Source: Methylocystaceae bacterium UBA5192 (lineage in GTDB: Bacteria > Pseudomonadota > Alphaproteobacteria > Rhizobiales > Beijerinckiaceae). From it: 12,227 nucleotides of DNA. Location of the stretch: the NCBI GenBank assembly GCA_002412985.1, contig DHWC01000043.1, positions 1 through 12,227 on the forward strand, in the 5' to 3' direction. Position numbers and translations under genes: made by a program. Shown piece after piece: positions 6,801 through 12,227 of this stretch (its first letter is position 1; each line of letters starts with the position of its first letter). The notes below the pieces were generated by a model, which ran no database searches, was not told the DNA's origin, and worked only from the letters and a program-made list of their open reading frames with translations.

Positions 6801-7064
6801 TTATAAATCTACCTCAAGACTATCGATTAGGATATTTTGCGCATTTTTATCAAGTAAATCCTGCGACATCACGGTCTCAATATGCGCTCCTTCAGCAATA
6901 GTTCCCACTGAACTTTGCATGAAGTGCTCTAGAAAATGTGCTGACGACATATTCGTTAGCGCCCCGAGCCAGACCTTTACTGAGATTACTTTTTTGGCCT
7001 TTTCTTGAGTCGCAATTTGTTCAATTTTATGGATAAAATCAGCCATAAGATGCGCTTCATGCAT
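6801..7064 (-). CDS. hypA: Short HypA-like nickel protein lacking the zinc domain
   Basis: HypA delivers nickel to the hydrogenase precursor, usually together with the GTPase HypB. This 87-residue product keeps the N-terminal nickel site (MHE, residues 1-3) and the alpha/beta fold through about residue 65, including VKVWLGAL and the AEGAHIE strand. Normal HypA proteins have about 110-120 residues and an inserted zinc domain with two CxxC pairs. Here that whole part is missing, and the chain passes from the AHIETV strand straight to a family-like end (ILIDSLEVDL). The protein contains no cysteine at all. Because the C-terminal strand is kept in frame, this is a clean internal loss, not a frameshift or early stop. 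The start overlaps the endopeptidase stop by eight bases and has an AAGGGA ribosome binding site. Family membership is firm; nickel-handling ability without the zinc domain is uncertain. Confidence 0.87.
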   Translation of the reverse strand: MHEAHLMADFIHKIEQIATQEKAKKVISVKVWLGALTNMSSAHFLEHFMQSSVGTIAEGAHIETVMSQDLLDKNAQNILIDSLEVDL

Positions 7065-7551
7065 GTTCTGTCCCTTTCATTGGGATGAAATTGACAATTT
7101 CGTCCTCTATTCGGCCAACAACCTTGTCAATGGCCTGCTGGACAGGCGACGACACTGCGGCGCCAAGAGCATAGTTTGCACCTTCAATTGCATAGATGAT
7201 GCATATTTCCGGTAATTGTCCAAGGATACCGGCAAGATCTATCGCTGCTGATAGACCAAAACCGTGAGAAGACACATCCCTTTGCTGGCTGAGCAAGGCT
7301 TGGTAGCGCAGATCAATACGCTTTATATCTCCAGCCTTTGCACCTGACACACAAGCGTCTATAATAAAAACTGCTGGCGCTTGCTTCATCTTTTCAACGA
7401 GCGCCAATGCATCTCCCGACATCTCGCAAACGCTGATGATATGCGACGGAAGCTTGTGACCCAGAGCCCGCGCAACTAATCTACCTGCGGCATCATCTCC
7501 ACGATCGAGATTCCCAATCCCAATAATCATTATTGGCGAACCACCGGTCAT
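7057..7551 (-). CDS. [NiFe]-hydrogenase maturation endopeptidase
   Basis: This is a member of the peptidase M52 (HybD/HycI) family. Such proteins cleave the C-terminal tail of the large subunit once nickel is inserted. The 164-residue product opens with the family signature GIGNLDRGDD (11-20). By alignment with E. coli HybD, the nickel-sensing ligands are D20 (E16 in HybD), D65 in FIIDAC, and H96 in SSHGFG, so all three are present. Its substrate is almost certainly the HydA precursor, whose gene ends three bases upstream. The ATG at 7551 lies right after the hydA stop and would suit translational coupling. A second ATG at 7530 gives the more typical N-terminus MIIGIGN and has GGTGG about ten bases before it, so the true start could be either. 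Confidence 0.94.
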   Translation of the reverse strand: MTGGSPIMIIGIGNLDRGDDAAGRLVARALGHKLPSHIISVCEMSGDALALVEKMKQAPAVFIIDACVSGAKAGDIKRIDLRYQALLSQQRDVSSHGFGLSAAIDLAGILGQLPEICIIYAIEGANYALGAAVSSPVQQAIDKVVGRIEDEIVNFIPMKGTEHA

Positions 7552-7554
7552 CAG

Positions 7555-8847
7555 CTAGACGCGATCAATCTCGAGCTTAAGAAAATGCGTAGCGCATGAA
7601 ATACAAGGATCATAATTACGCACGGTCTGTTCACATCTGTGCTGTAACTGCTCTTCTGGAAGATCCAGAAAACCTCCGATGAATTCCTTTAAATCTTCCT
7701 CTATGCATGCCTGATTTTGTGAGGTCGGAGGCACAATCTGCGCATCAAGAATTATGCCCGACTGATCTAATTCATAGCGATGATACAACAAACCTCGCGG
7801 AGCTTCTGTCGCGGCAAAACCTCGCCCAGCCTTTAGAGTAACATCAACAAATGAATAGTCTGGCTGCTGATAGCCATTCAGAATGCGTAGCGCCTCATCA
7901 AAGGCGTAAACAACTTCTAATGCGCGCACTAAAATACTTTGATAGGGATTTCGACACACACCAGCAACACCTGCCGCATGCGCCAGCTCTTTAGTAAGGG
8001 GAGAAAGCTGATCATAATTTAGATTGTATCTCGCCAAAGGACCAACAAGATAGGCGCTGCCACATTCACGCAGACGCGATTGTAAGGCTGTGGAATATGG
8101 CACATGTTGCTCAGAAAAATACGCATCATAATCCTGCGCGCTGATATTTAGGCCTTGATTCGATATAATACGCCCTTCATTAAAGGGATATTCTGCTTCA
8201 TGTTTAAGAGATACAAAAATATAATCTCTTTGACGATCCGGGAAATCAAGTTCCGCCGCCCATTGCACGGTCTTAATCGCTGTTTCGCGCGCCCATTTTA
8301 GTTTCTCAATAAGTGGAACCAATTCGCTCTTACGTGGCGCGCGGTGAAAACCGCCGACCCTGACATTGATAGGATGAATTTCCCTACCCCCAACCAATGT
8401 CAAAATATCATTACCTATTTTTTTCATCTCTAGGCCCTGGCGCACGAGCTCAGAATGATCACGCGCCATATCGATCGCACCCTCATAGCCAAGAAAGTCT
8501 GGCGCATGCAGCATGTAAATATGCAAGACATGCGATTCGATCCATTCACCACAGTAAAGCAACCGTCGCAAAGCTCGTAGCTGGCCGGTTAGCTGAATCC
8601 CAAATATATTCTCAAGCGCATGAACCGCGCTCATTTGATAGGCAACCGGACAAATGCCACAGATTCTCGCGACTATATCTGGCGTTTCAGTGTAGTGACG
8701 TCCGCGCATGAAAGCTTCAAAAAAACGCGGGGGCTCAAAGATATTTAGTTGAGCATTTTTAACGACACCCTCTTCAATCGTGACCTTAAGTCCGCCCTCG
8801 CCCTCTACGCGTGCGAGATAATCAACTTTAATGGTCTTGCGTGTCAT
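7555..8847 (-). CDS. hydA: [NiFe]-hydrogenase large (alpha) subunit, group 3b type
   Basis: This is the catalytic subunit of a cytoplasmic bidirectional hydrogenase, H2 = 2H+ + 2e-. The nickel-iron site is bound by four cysteines. The N-terminal pair is C63/C66 in RICGICPVAY and the C-terminal pair is C415/C418 in DPCISCATH. The protein continues nine residues past His421 (FLKLEIDRV), the tail expected to be removed by the neighbouring endopeptidase. At 430 residues it has normal length for group 3 enzymes. I chose the ATG at 8847 because it gives a family-like N-terminus (MTRKTIKVDYLARVEGEGG) and has a GAGGA ribosome binding site upstream; an ATG at 8880 would add 11 residues. It overlaps hydD by 20 bases. 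The 3b assignment rests on the HydB/HydG/HydD/HydA gene set and motif style. Confidence 0.97.
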   Translation of the reverse strand: MTRKTIKVDYLARVEGEGGLKVTIEEGVVKNAQLNIFEPPRFFEAFMRGRHYTETPDIVARICGICPVAYQMSAVHALENIFGIQLTGQLRALRRLLYCGEWIESHVLHIYMLHAPDFLGYEGAIDMARDHSELVRQGLEMKKIGNDILTLVGGREIHPINVRVGGFHRAPRKSELVPLIEKLKWARETAIKTVQWAAELDFPDRQRDYIFVSLKHEAEYPFNEGRIISNQGLNISAQDYDAYFSEQHVPYSTALQSRLRECGSAYLVGPLARYNLNYDQLSPLTKELAHAAGVAGVCRNPYQSILVRALEVVYAFDEALRILNGYQQPDYSFVDVTLKAGRGFAATEAPRGLLYHRYELDQSGIILDAQIVPPTSQNQACIEEDLKEFIGGFLDLPEEQLQHRCEQTVRNYDPCISCATHFLKLEIDRV

Positions 8848-9619
8848 GACGCTCTTTTTCCTCACGAAATGGCGTAGCATTCACATTAAATGTAGAATAG
8901 AGACGTCCAATCGCTTCTTTATTCATGCCAAGTTCTTCTAGACGATTACTCAGCGCAGAGACATTCGGGGTTTCCTTAGGCCCAAAGCAACCATAACACC
9001 CCCGATTATAGCTTGGACATAAAGCGCCACAGCCTGCGTGGGTTACAGGACCCAGACAGGGGACGGCTTGCGAGACTAAAATACAAACATTACCCTTCAT
9101 TTTACATTCTACGCAGACGCTCTGAGCCGGCGTTATCGGTCGACGACCAATCAAAAATGCACTCAAAACATCAATAAGCTGCATCTTATTAATGGGGCAG
9201 CCACGCAATTCAAAATCTACTTTTACATGATCAGATATTGGCGTCGAGGTCTCAAGAGTTCTAATATATTCAGGATGCGCATAAACAAGCGCTGTATATT
9301 GTTTTATATCTGCAAAGTTACGAAGCGCTTGAATGCCTCCAGATGTTGCACAAGCGCCAATTGTTATCAAAAAGCTAGACCGATGCCTAATTTCTTGAAT
9401 ACGCTCTGCATCATGCTGTGTTGTCACCGATCCCTCAACAAGAGAGATATCATAATGACCATGAACGTTCGCACGCCTTGCTTCTGGAAAATAGGCAATA
9501 TCAACTGCATCCGCCACAGCTAAAATCTGATCTTCACAATCTAACAGACTAAGCTGACATCCATCGCACGAAGCAAACTTCCAGACAGCCAAACGCGGCG
9601 ACGGAGACGCTCGGCGCAT
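8828..9619 (-). CDS. hydD: [NiFe]-hydrogenase small (delta) subunit
   Basis: This subunit carries electrons between the NiFe site in HydA and the HydB/HydG module through three Fe-S clusters. The 263-residue protein has the NADH:ubiquinone oxidoreductase 20-kDa-like fold. The proximal cluster ligands are C18 and C21 (SCDGCQLSLLD), C90 (GACATSGG) and C141 (RGCPI). The C-terminal part has eight more cysteines (C169, C172, C179, C188, C197, C201, C208, C211), enough for two 4Fe-4S clusters, as usual for group 3b enzymes. There is no Tat signal, so it acts in the cytoplasm. It starts one base after the hydG stop with a strong AAGGAG ribosome binding site seven bases upstream. An alternative view as a group 3c or 3d small subunit is unlikely given the HydB and HydG neighbours. 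Confidence 0.96.
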   Translation of the reverse strand: MRRASPSPRLAVWKFASCDGCQLSLLDCEDQILAVADAVDIAYFPEARRANVHGHYDISLVEGSVTTQHDAERIQEIRHRSSFLITIGACATSGGIQALRNFADIKQYTALVYAHPEYIRTLETSTPISDHVKVDFELRGCPINKMQLIDVLSAFLIGRRPITPAQSVCVECKMKGNVCILVSQAVPCLGPVTHAGCGALCPSYNRGCYGCFGPKETPNVSALSNRLEELGMNKEAIGRLYSTFNVNATPFREEKERHDTQDH

Positions 9620-9620
9620 G

Positions 9621-10487
9621 CTATAACTCCTTAACCTTTAACAAGGGACGTAACTTTTCATAGGATAAAACTGGCCCATCCCGACAAAGAAAATTTGGAC
9701 CAAATTGACAATGGCCACAATGACCGATTGCGCATTTCATATTTCTTTCCATTGATAAAAATATATTTTCTGCATCAATTTCTCGCTCGACAAGCGCAGC
9801 GGCGGCGAAGCGCATCATTACTTCAGGACCACAAACCATCGCCAGTGTATTTTGAGGATCAAATTTCGCCTGATCAATCAGTTGAGTCACAACTCCGACC
9901 CTTCCAGGCCATTTTACATCGGCATGATCAACGGTCAGAGCGACATTAATCTCGCAAGACTCTCGCCAATACGCAATTTCTGATTGATAGAGAATATCTT
10001 CTGGCTGGCGTGCGCCGTAAAGAAGTGTCACAACGCCAAATTTAACGCGATGAGCAAGAATATGATAAAGGACGGAGCGCAACGGAGCGAGACCAAGGCC
10101 ACCAGCGACAATGAGCACATCTTTGCTATGCGCTGCGCGGATCGGCCATCCAATTCCAAAAGGGCCCCTAAGTCCGAGCAGATCCCCAGGTTTTAGTCTC
10201 GTGAGCGCATGAGATACAGCGCCGACGTCTCTAATTGTATGGATCAACCGAGCGCCATTAGGCGCGCCACTGATACTGATTGCCGCCTCGCCAACGCCAA
10301 ACACTGTCAGCATATTAAATTGACCAGGCGCATAATTCACAGGCACCCCATCCGCCATCTCAACTTCAAGCGTTGAAACATCTGGCGCATCAGAAAAATA
10401 GCTCTTAACGCGCGCAAGTTTTGGAACCATCTGCTGCATGTCAAGCGTATCTGTAGGACTGCACTTATGAATTGCAATTATGCTCAT
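9621..10487 (-). CDS. hydG: Hydrogenase gamma subunit, FAD/NAD(P)-binding diaphorase
   Basis: This subunit exchanges hydride with NAD(P)H and passes electrons to the Fe-S chain. It belongs to the ferredoxin-NADP reductase superfamily, in the group of sulfhydrogenase gamma and AsrB. In the 288-residue form, the FAD-binding barrel holds PGQF (54-57) and AISIS (69-73). The nucleotide domain holds GPFGIGWP (108-115), AGGLGLAPLR (128-137) and a CGPEVMM motif near 220. A PyrK-like 2Fe-2S site closes the protein with C252, C257, C260 and C268 (CX4CX2CX7C). The ATG at 10487 was chosen. A TTG at 10499 overlaps the stop of the preceding gene by three bases, would add four residues and is a real alternative. 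Neither has a strong ribosome binding site. Preference for NADP over NAD is known for group 3b but not provable here. Confidence 0.95.
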   Translation of the reverse strand: MSIIAIHKCSPTDTLDMQQMVPKLARVKSYFSDAPDVSTLEVEMADGVPVNYAPGQFNMLTVFGVGEAAISISGAPNGARLIHTIRDVGAVSHALTRLKPGDLLGLRGPFGIGWPIRAAHSKDVLIVAGGLGLAPLRSVLYHILAHRVKFGVVTLLYGARQPEDILYQSEIAYWRESCEINVALTVDHADVKWPGRVGVVTQLIDQAKFDPQNTLAMVCGPEVMMRFAAAALVEREIDAENIFLSMERNMKCAIGHCGHCQFGPNFLCRDGPVLSYEKLRPLLKVKEL

Positions 10488-10495
10488 GCATGACG

Positions 10496-10960
10496 TCAAT
10501 TCTGTTTGAGATAAAGATCAAGGAGCTGAATTCTACATATATGCAACCGTTCAATTAATATTGGCATCACACGCTTCATCAGCTCAAAGCCTAAATCATG
10601 ATCGGCCTCACATTTATGTCTGAGACAGACTGCATTCAAAACGACGGCCTTAGTGTCGTCAAGCGCTTTGGCGTCATAGGTCCAACGATAGGGAGCAACT
10701 AGCCAGTTCACCCCGAACACCTCACCTGCGCCAACCGTCAAAAAAGTGCGAGCGCCGCGTCCCGGCGATGAAATCTGCAGCGCGACATGACCTTGTAACA
10801 AGACGTAGAACTGGTCTGCCTGATCATCCTCGTGACAAATATATTGACCAGCAGAAAATTCTATCTCTTGAGCGCAGCTTGCTACAAGGTCAATAACTTC
10901 TGGTGCTAGCCCTTTAAAAAAGGCATGTTGTGATAACATAGATGCTTGTTCAGGAGCCAT
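10496..10960 (-). CDS. Stand-alone cyclic-nucleotide-binding-domain protein
   Basis: This 154-residue protein is a single Crp/Fnr-type cyclic-nucleotide-binding barrel (about 10-115) followed by one C-terminal helix. There is no room for the usual helix-turn-helix, so it should not bind DNA itself. Visible landmarks are HAFFKGLAPE (12-21), the DQFYVLLQGHVAL strands (49-61) and a degenerate phosphate-binding cassette. That cassette keeps E80 and R92, equivalent to the Glu and Arg of Crp that contact the nucleotide phosphate, but has W93 and T94 where Crp has Ser and Ala. It sits between hydB and hydG, five bases after one and a few bases before the other. It is therefore made together with the electron-transfer subunits and may be a regulatory or accessory subunit. 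Such genes are known beside proteobacterial group 3b hydrogenases, but their role is not established as far as I know. Confidence 0.92.
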   Translation of the reverse strand: MAPEQASMLSQHAFFKGLAPEVIDLVASCAQEIEFSAGQYICHEDDQADQFYVLLQGHVALQISSPGRGARTFLTVGAGEVFGVNWLVAPYRWTYDAKALDDTKAVVLNAVCLRHKCEADHDLGFELMKRVMPILIERLHICRIQLLDLYLKQN

Positions 10961-10965
10961 AGGCT

Positions 10966-12078
10966 TTATCCTAATTGATCATCGTAGATTACTTTTGTTT
11001 CTTGGGTCAGATCGATGCCAACGGGACACCAAGTGATACACCGCCCACAACCAACACATCCAGAAGCGCCAAATTGATCAACCCATGACGACAATTTATG
11101 TGTCATCCACTGACGATAACGAGCAGCGGTGCTGCCACGCGCAGCACCGCCATGCAGATATGAAAAATCTAAGTTAAAACACGAATCCCAACGCCTCTCA
11201 CGCGAGAATTCTTCCATTTTTAGATCACTCACATCCTCCACCGTCGTACAAAAACACGTCGGACAGACCATTGTGCAATTGGCGCATGATAGACATCGCG
11301 ATGCAATTGTATCCCAATGGGGATGCTGAAGGTTTTGCGACAAAAGCCTAGCAATATTTGTATCCGGCATCGCACGCCCCATATTTGCGGCTGTCTGCGC
11401 AACAATTTCCTGTCCGGTCTCGATCTCTTCAGGAGTAGCCGAGCGATGTGGGATTTTTTTTAGAATTTTTTCGCCGGCTTCAGAATTAGATCGAACAAGA
11501 AAAATATGATTAGGCGTTAAAATCTCAGTCAAAGCGAGATCGTAATTTCCCTCAACTGACGGCCCGGATTGCATTGAGACACAAAAACATGACCCACCTG
11601 CTCGCGCGCAATCAACCGCAAGAATAAAGGCGTTATCTCGCCTGATCTTATAGGCCCCATCGACAACGCCGCTATGAATTAATACCTTATCCTGCAATGC
11701 AATCGCTTTAACCTCACAGGCGCGCACGCCAATGAAAGCTGTTTTAACGGATGGCGGCTCAGGCGGCGTAATATGGATCTCTTCTGAGTGCTTGTTAGCT
11801 CGCCATAGCTGGAGCTTAGGGAGATGTAGAAATTTTTTCCATGAATGCGGCCCAACTACATAATGAAAGAGAGACGGCGCTTCTGTTTTATGTGTCTGGT
11901 AGCCACCTGGCGTTTGTATGTCAGTTATCCCACGCGGGAGCGCATCAAGTCCCTCAACCTGGTCGTAAACAATAACCCCATCCTGCAACTGTGGTGCGAT
12001 CAATGCATGTCCATCTTCTCGCAAATTCTCGAGCAATATCTGCAAGTCATCAAGCGTCAGAACATTAATGTCGGTCAA
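10966..12078 (-). CDS. hydB: Hydrogenase beta subunit, 4Fe-4S electron-transfer protein
   Basis: This protein relates to the sulfhydrogenase beta subunit and to AsrA of anaerobic sulfite reductase. It relays electrons between the HydD clusters and the HydG flavin. From the preferred start the product has 370 residues. Two ferredoxin-type 4Fe-4S motifs lie near the C-terminus: C262/C265/C268/C272 and C341/C344/C347/C351. Further conserved-looking cysteines occur near 120 (RACE), 157-166 (a CARAGGSCFC run) and 275-277. I chose the TTG at 12078 because AAGGAG lies nine bases upstream and the resulting N-terminus (TLDDLQILLENLREDGHALI) matches the family. A TTG at 12159 in the same frame would add 27 atypical residues without a good ribosome binding site. 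It is the first gene of the operon visible here. Confidence 0.94.
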   Translation of the reverse strand: MTDINVLTLDDLQILLENLREDGHALIAPQLQDGVIVYDQVEGLDALPRGITDIQTPGGYQTHKTEAPSLFHYVVGPHSWKKFLHLPKLQLWRANKHSEEIHITPPEPPSVKTAFIGVRACEVKAIALQDKVLIHSGVVDGAYKIRRDNAFILAVDCARAGGSCFCVSMQSGPSVEGNYDLALTEILTPNHIFLVRSNSEAGEKILKKIPHRSATPEEIETGQEIVAQTAANMGRAMPDTNIARLLSQNLQHPHWDTIASRCLSCANCTMVCPTCFCTTVEDVSDLKMEEFSRERRWDSCFNLDFSYLHGGAARGSTAARYRQWMTHKLSSWVDQFGASGCVGCGRCITWCPVGIDLTQETKVIYDDQLG

Positions 12079-12179
12079 ACGCTTATTCTCCTTACTTTGT
12101 AATAAATGCTTACAGTATGCATCATAGAGCAAGAACTTATCAGAAGTCGCGCTTATCAAATTTGCGCCTTGCGCTTCTT
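12079..12179 (-). other. Intergenic region upstream of hydB
   Basis: This 101-base gap separates the partial upstream gene from hydB. Minus-strand reading shows two TGATAAG copies with a 16-base period. A TATGAT box further on could be a -10 but lacks a good -35 at the right distance. No FNR-type TTGAT-N4-ATCAA site and no sigma-54 GG-N10-GC element was found. If the operon has its own promoter, it is either here in weak form or upstream of the window. Confidence 0.35.
12088..12093 (-). promoter_or_regulatory. Ribosome binding site that decides the hydB start
   Basis: On the minus strand AAGGAG precedes the TTG at 12078 with nine bases between them. It is the best Shine-Dalgarno near the start of hydB and outweighs the upstream TTG at 12159. 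Confidence 0.65.
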
Positions 12180-12227
12180 TTAAAAACGCTCAGCGAGTTC
12201 ACCAGACATCACACAAATTCTTACGCC
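12180..12227 (-). CDS. C-terminal end of an unidentified upstream gene (partial)
   Basis: Of the three minus-strand frames at the right edge, only one stays open. It encodes GVRICVMSGELAERF followed by TAA, 101 bases before hydB and on the same strand. Fifteen residues are too few to identify the protein. It may belong to the same transcript, since the gap is modest and no terminator is visible. It could also be a chance open frame, given its length. Confidence 0.35.
   Translation of the reverse strand, partial: GVRICVMSGELAERF

Noticed and set aside
6764..7064. Idea that hypA is truncated by a frameshift, with the zinc domain encoded nearby
   Set aside because: Only 37 bases separate its stop from hypF, and the protein already ends in the family's own C-terminal strand, so the missing part is an internal loss.
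8397..8711. 104-codon plus-strand frame inside hydA
   Set aside because: It is antisense to the conserved N-terminal half of HydA, including the RICGIC region, and has no start signal.
12079..12179. FNR/Crp-type or sigma-54 control site before hydB
   Set aside because: No TTGAT-N4-ATCAA-like dyad and no GG-N10-GC element could be found.
1..12227. CRISPR array, tRNA, insertion sequence or phage genes
   Set aside because: No regularly spaced repeats, cloverleaf-like sequence, transposase or integrase motifs were seen on either strand.

Overview
The window looks like a chromosomal segment of an alphaproteobacterium, probably of the Hyphomicrobiales. The main clue is a MarR-type regulator closely resembling LdtR of that order. 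The hydrogenase and hyp proteins also look proteobacterial. Base composition appears fairly AT-rich for this group (mid-40s % GC by eye, not computed). No tRNA, rRNA, CRISPR array, transposase or phage gene was seen.

Layout. Positions 25-465 (minus) hold an exported small cupin protein. Positions 466-844 carry no confident gene and form the divergent control region between the cupin gene and an LdtR-type MarR regulator (845-1342, plus). A short exported low-complexity protein follows (1533-1859, plus), preceded by two small palindromes and a strong ribosome binding site. Positions 1860-2044 separate this gene from a converging operon and contain nested inverted repeats and AT-rich direct repeats. 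From 12078 down to 2045, all on the minus strand, lies one compact run of eleven genes with gaps of 37 bases or less and several overlaps. The right edge (12180-12227) holds the last 15 codons of an unidentified upstream gene on the same strand.

The eleven-gene run encodes a cytoplasmic bidirectional [NiFe]-hydrogenase of the group 3b (NADP-linked, 'sulfhydrogenase') type and much of its maturation machinery. In transcription order: hydB (4Fe-4S electron-transfer subunit), a stand-alone cyclic-nucleotide-binding-domain protein, hydG (FAD/NAD(P)/2Fe-2S diaphorase), hydD (small subunit), hydA (large catalytic subunit), a hydrogenase maturation endopeptidase, then hypA, hypF, hypC, hypD and hypE. 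Electrons would run between H2 at the NiFe site of HydA, the three Fe-S clusters of HydD, HydB, and the flavin and NAD(P) site of HydG. HypF and HypE make the cyanide ligand, HypC and HypD assemble the Fe(CN)2CO group, HypA should help deliver nickel, and the endopeptidase trims the HydA tail.

The points most worth a second look are a HypA with no cysteines that lacks its whole zinc-binding domain, the absence of hypB, a DNA-binding-free cNMP-sensor-like protein inside the structural genes, and the structured non-coding DNA around the small secreted-protein gene.
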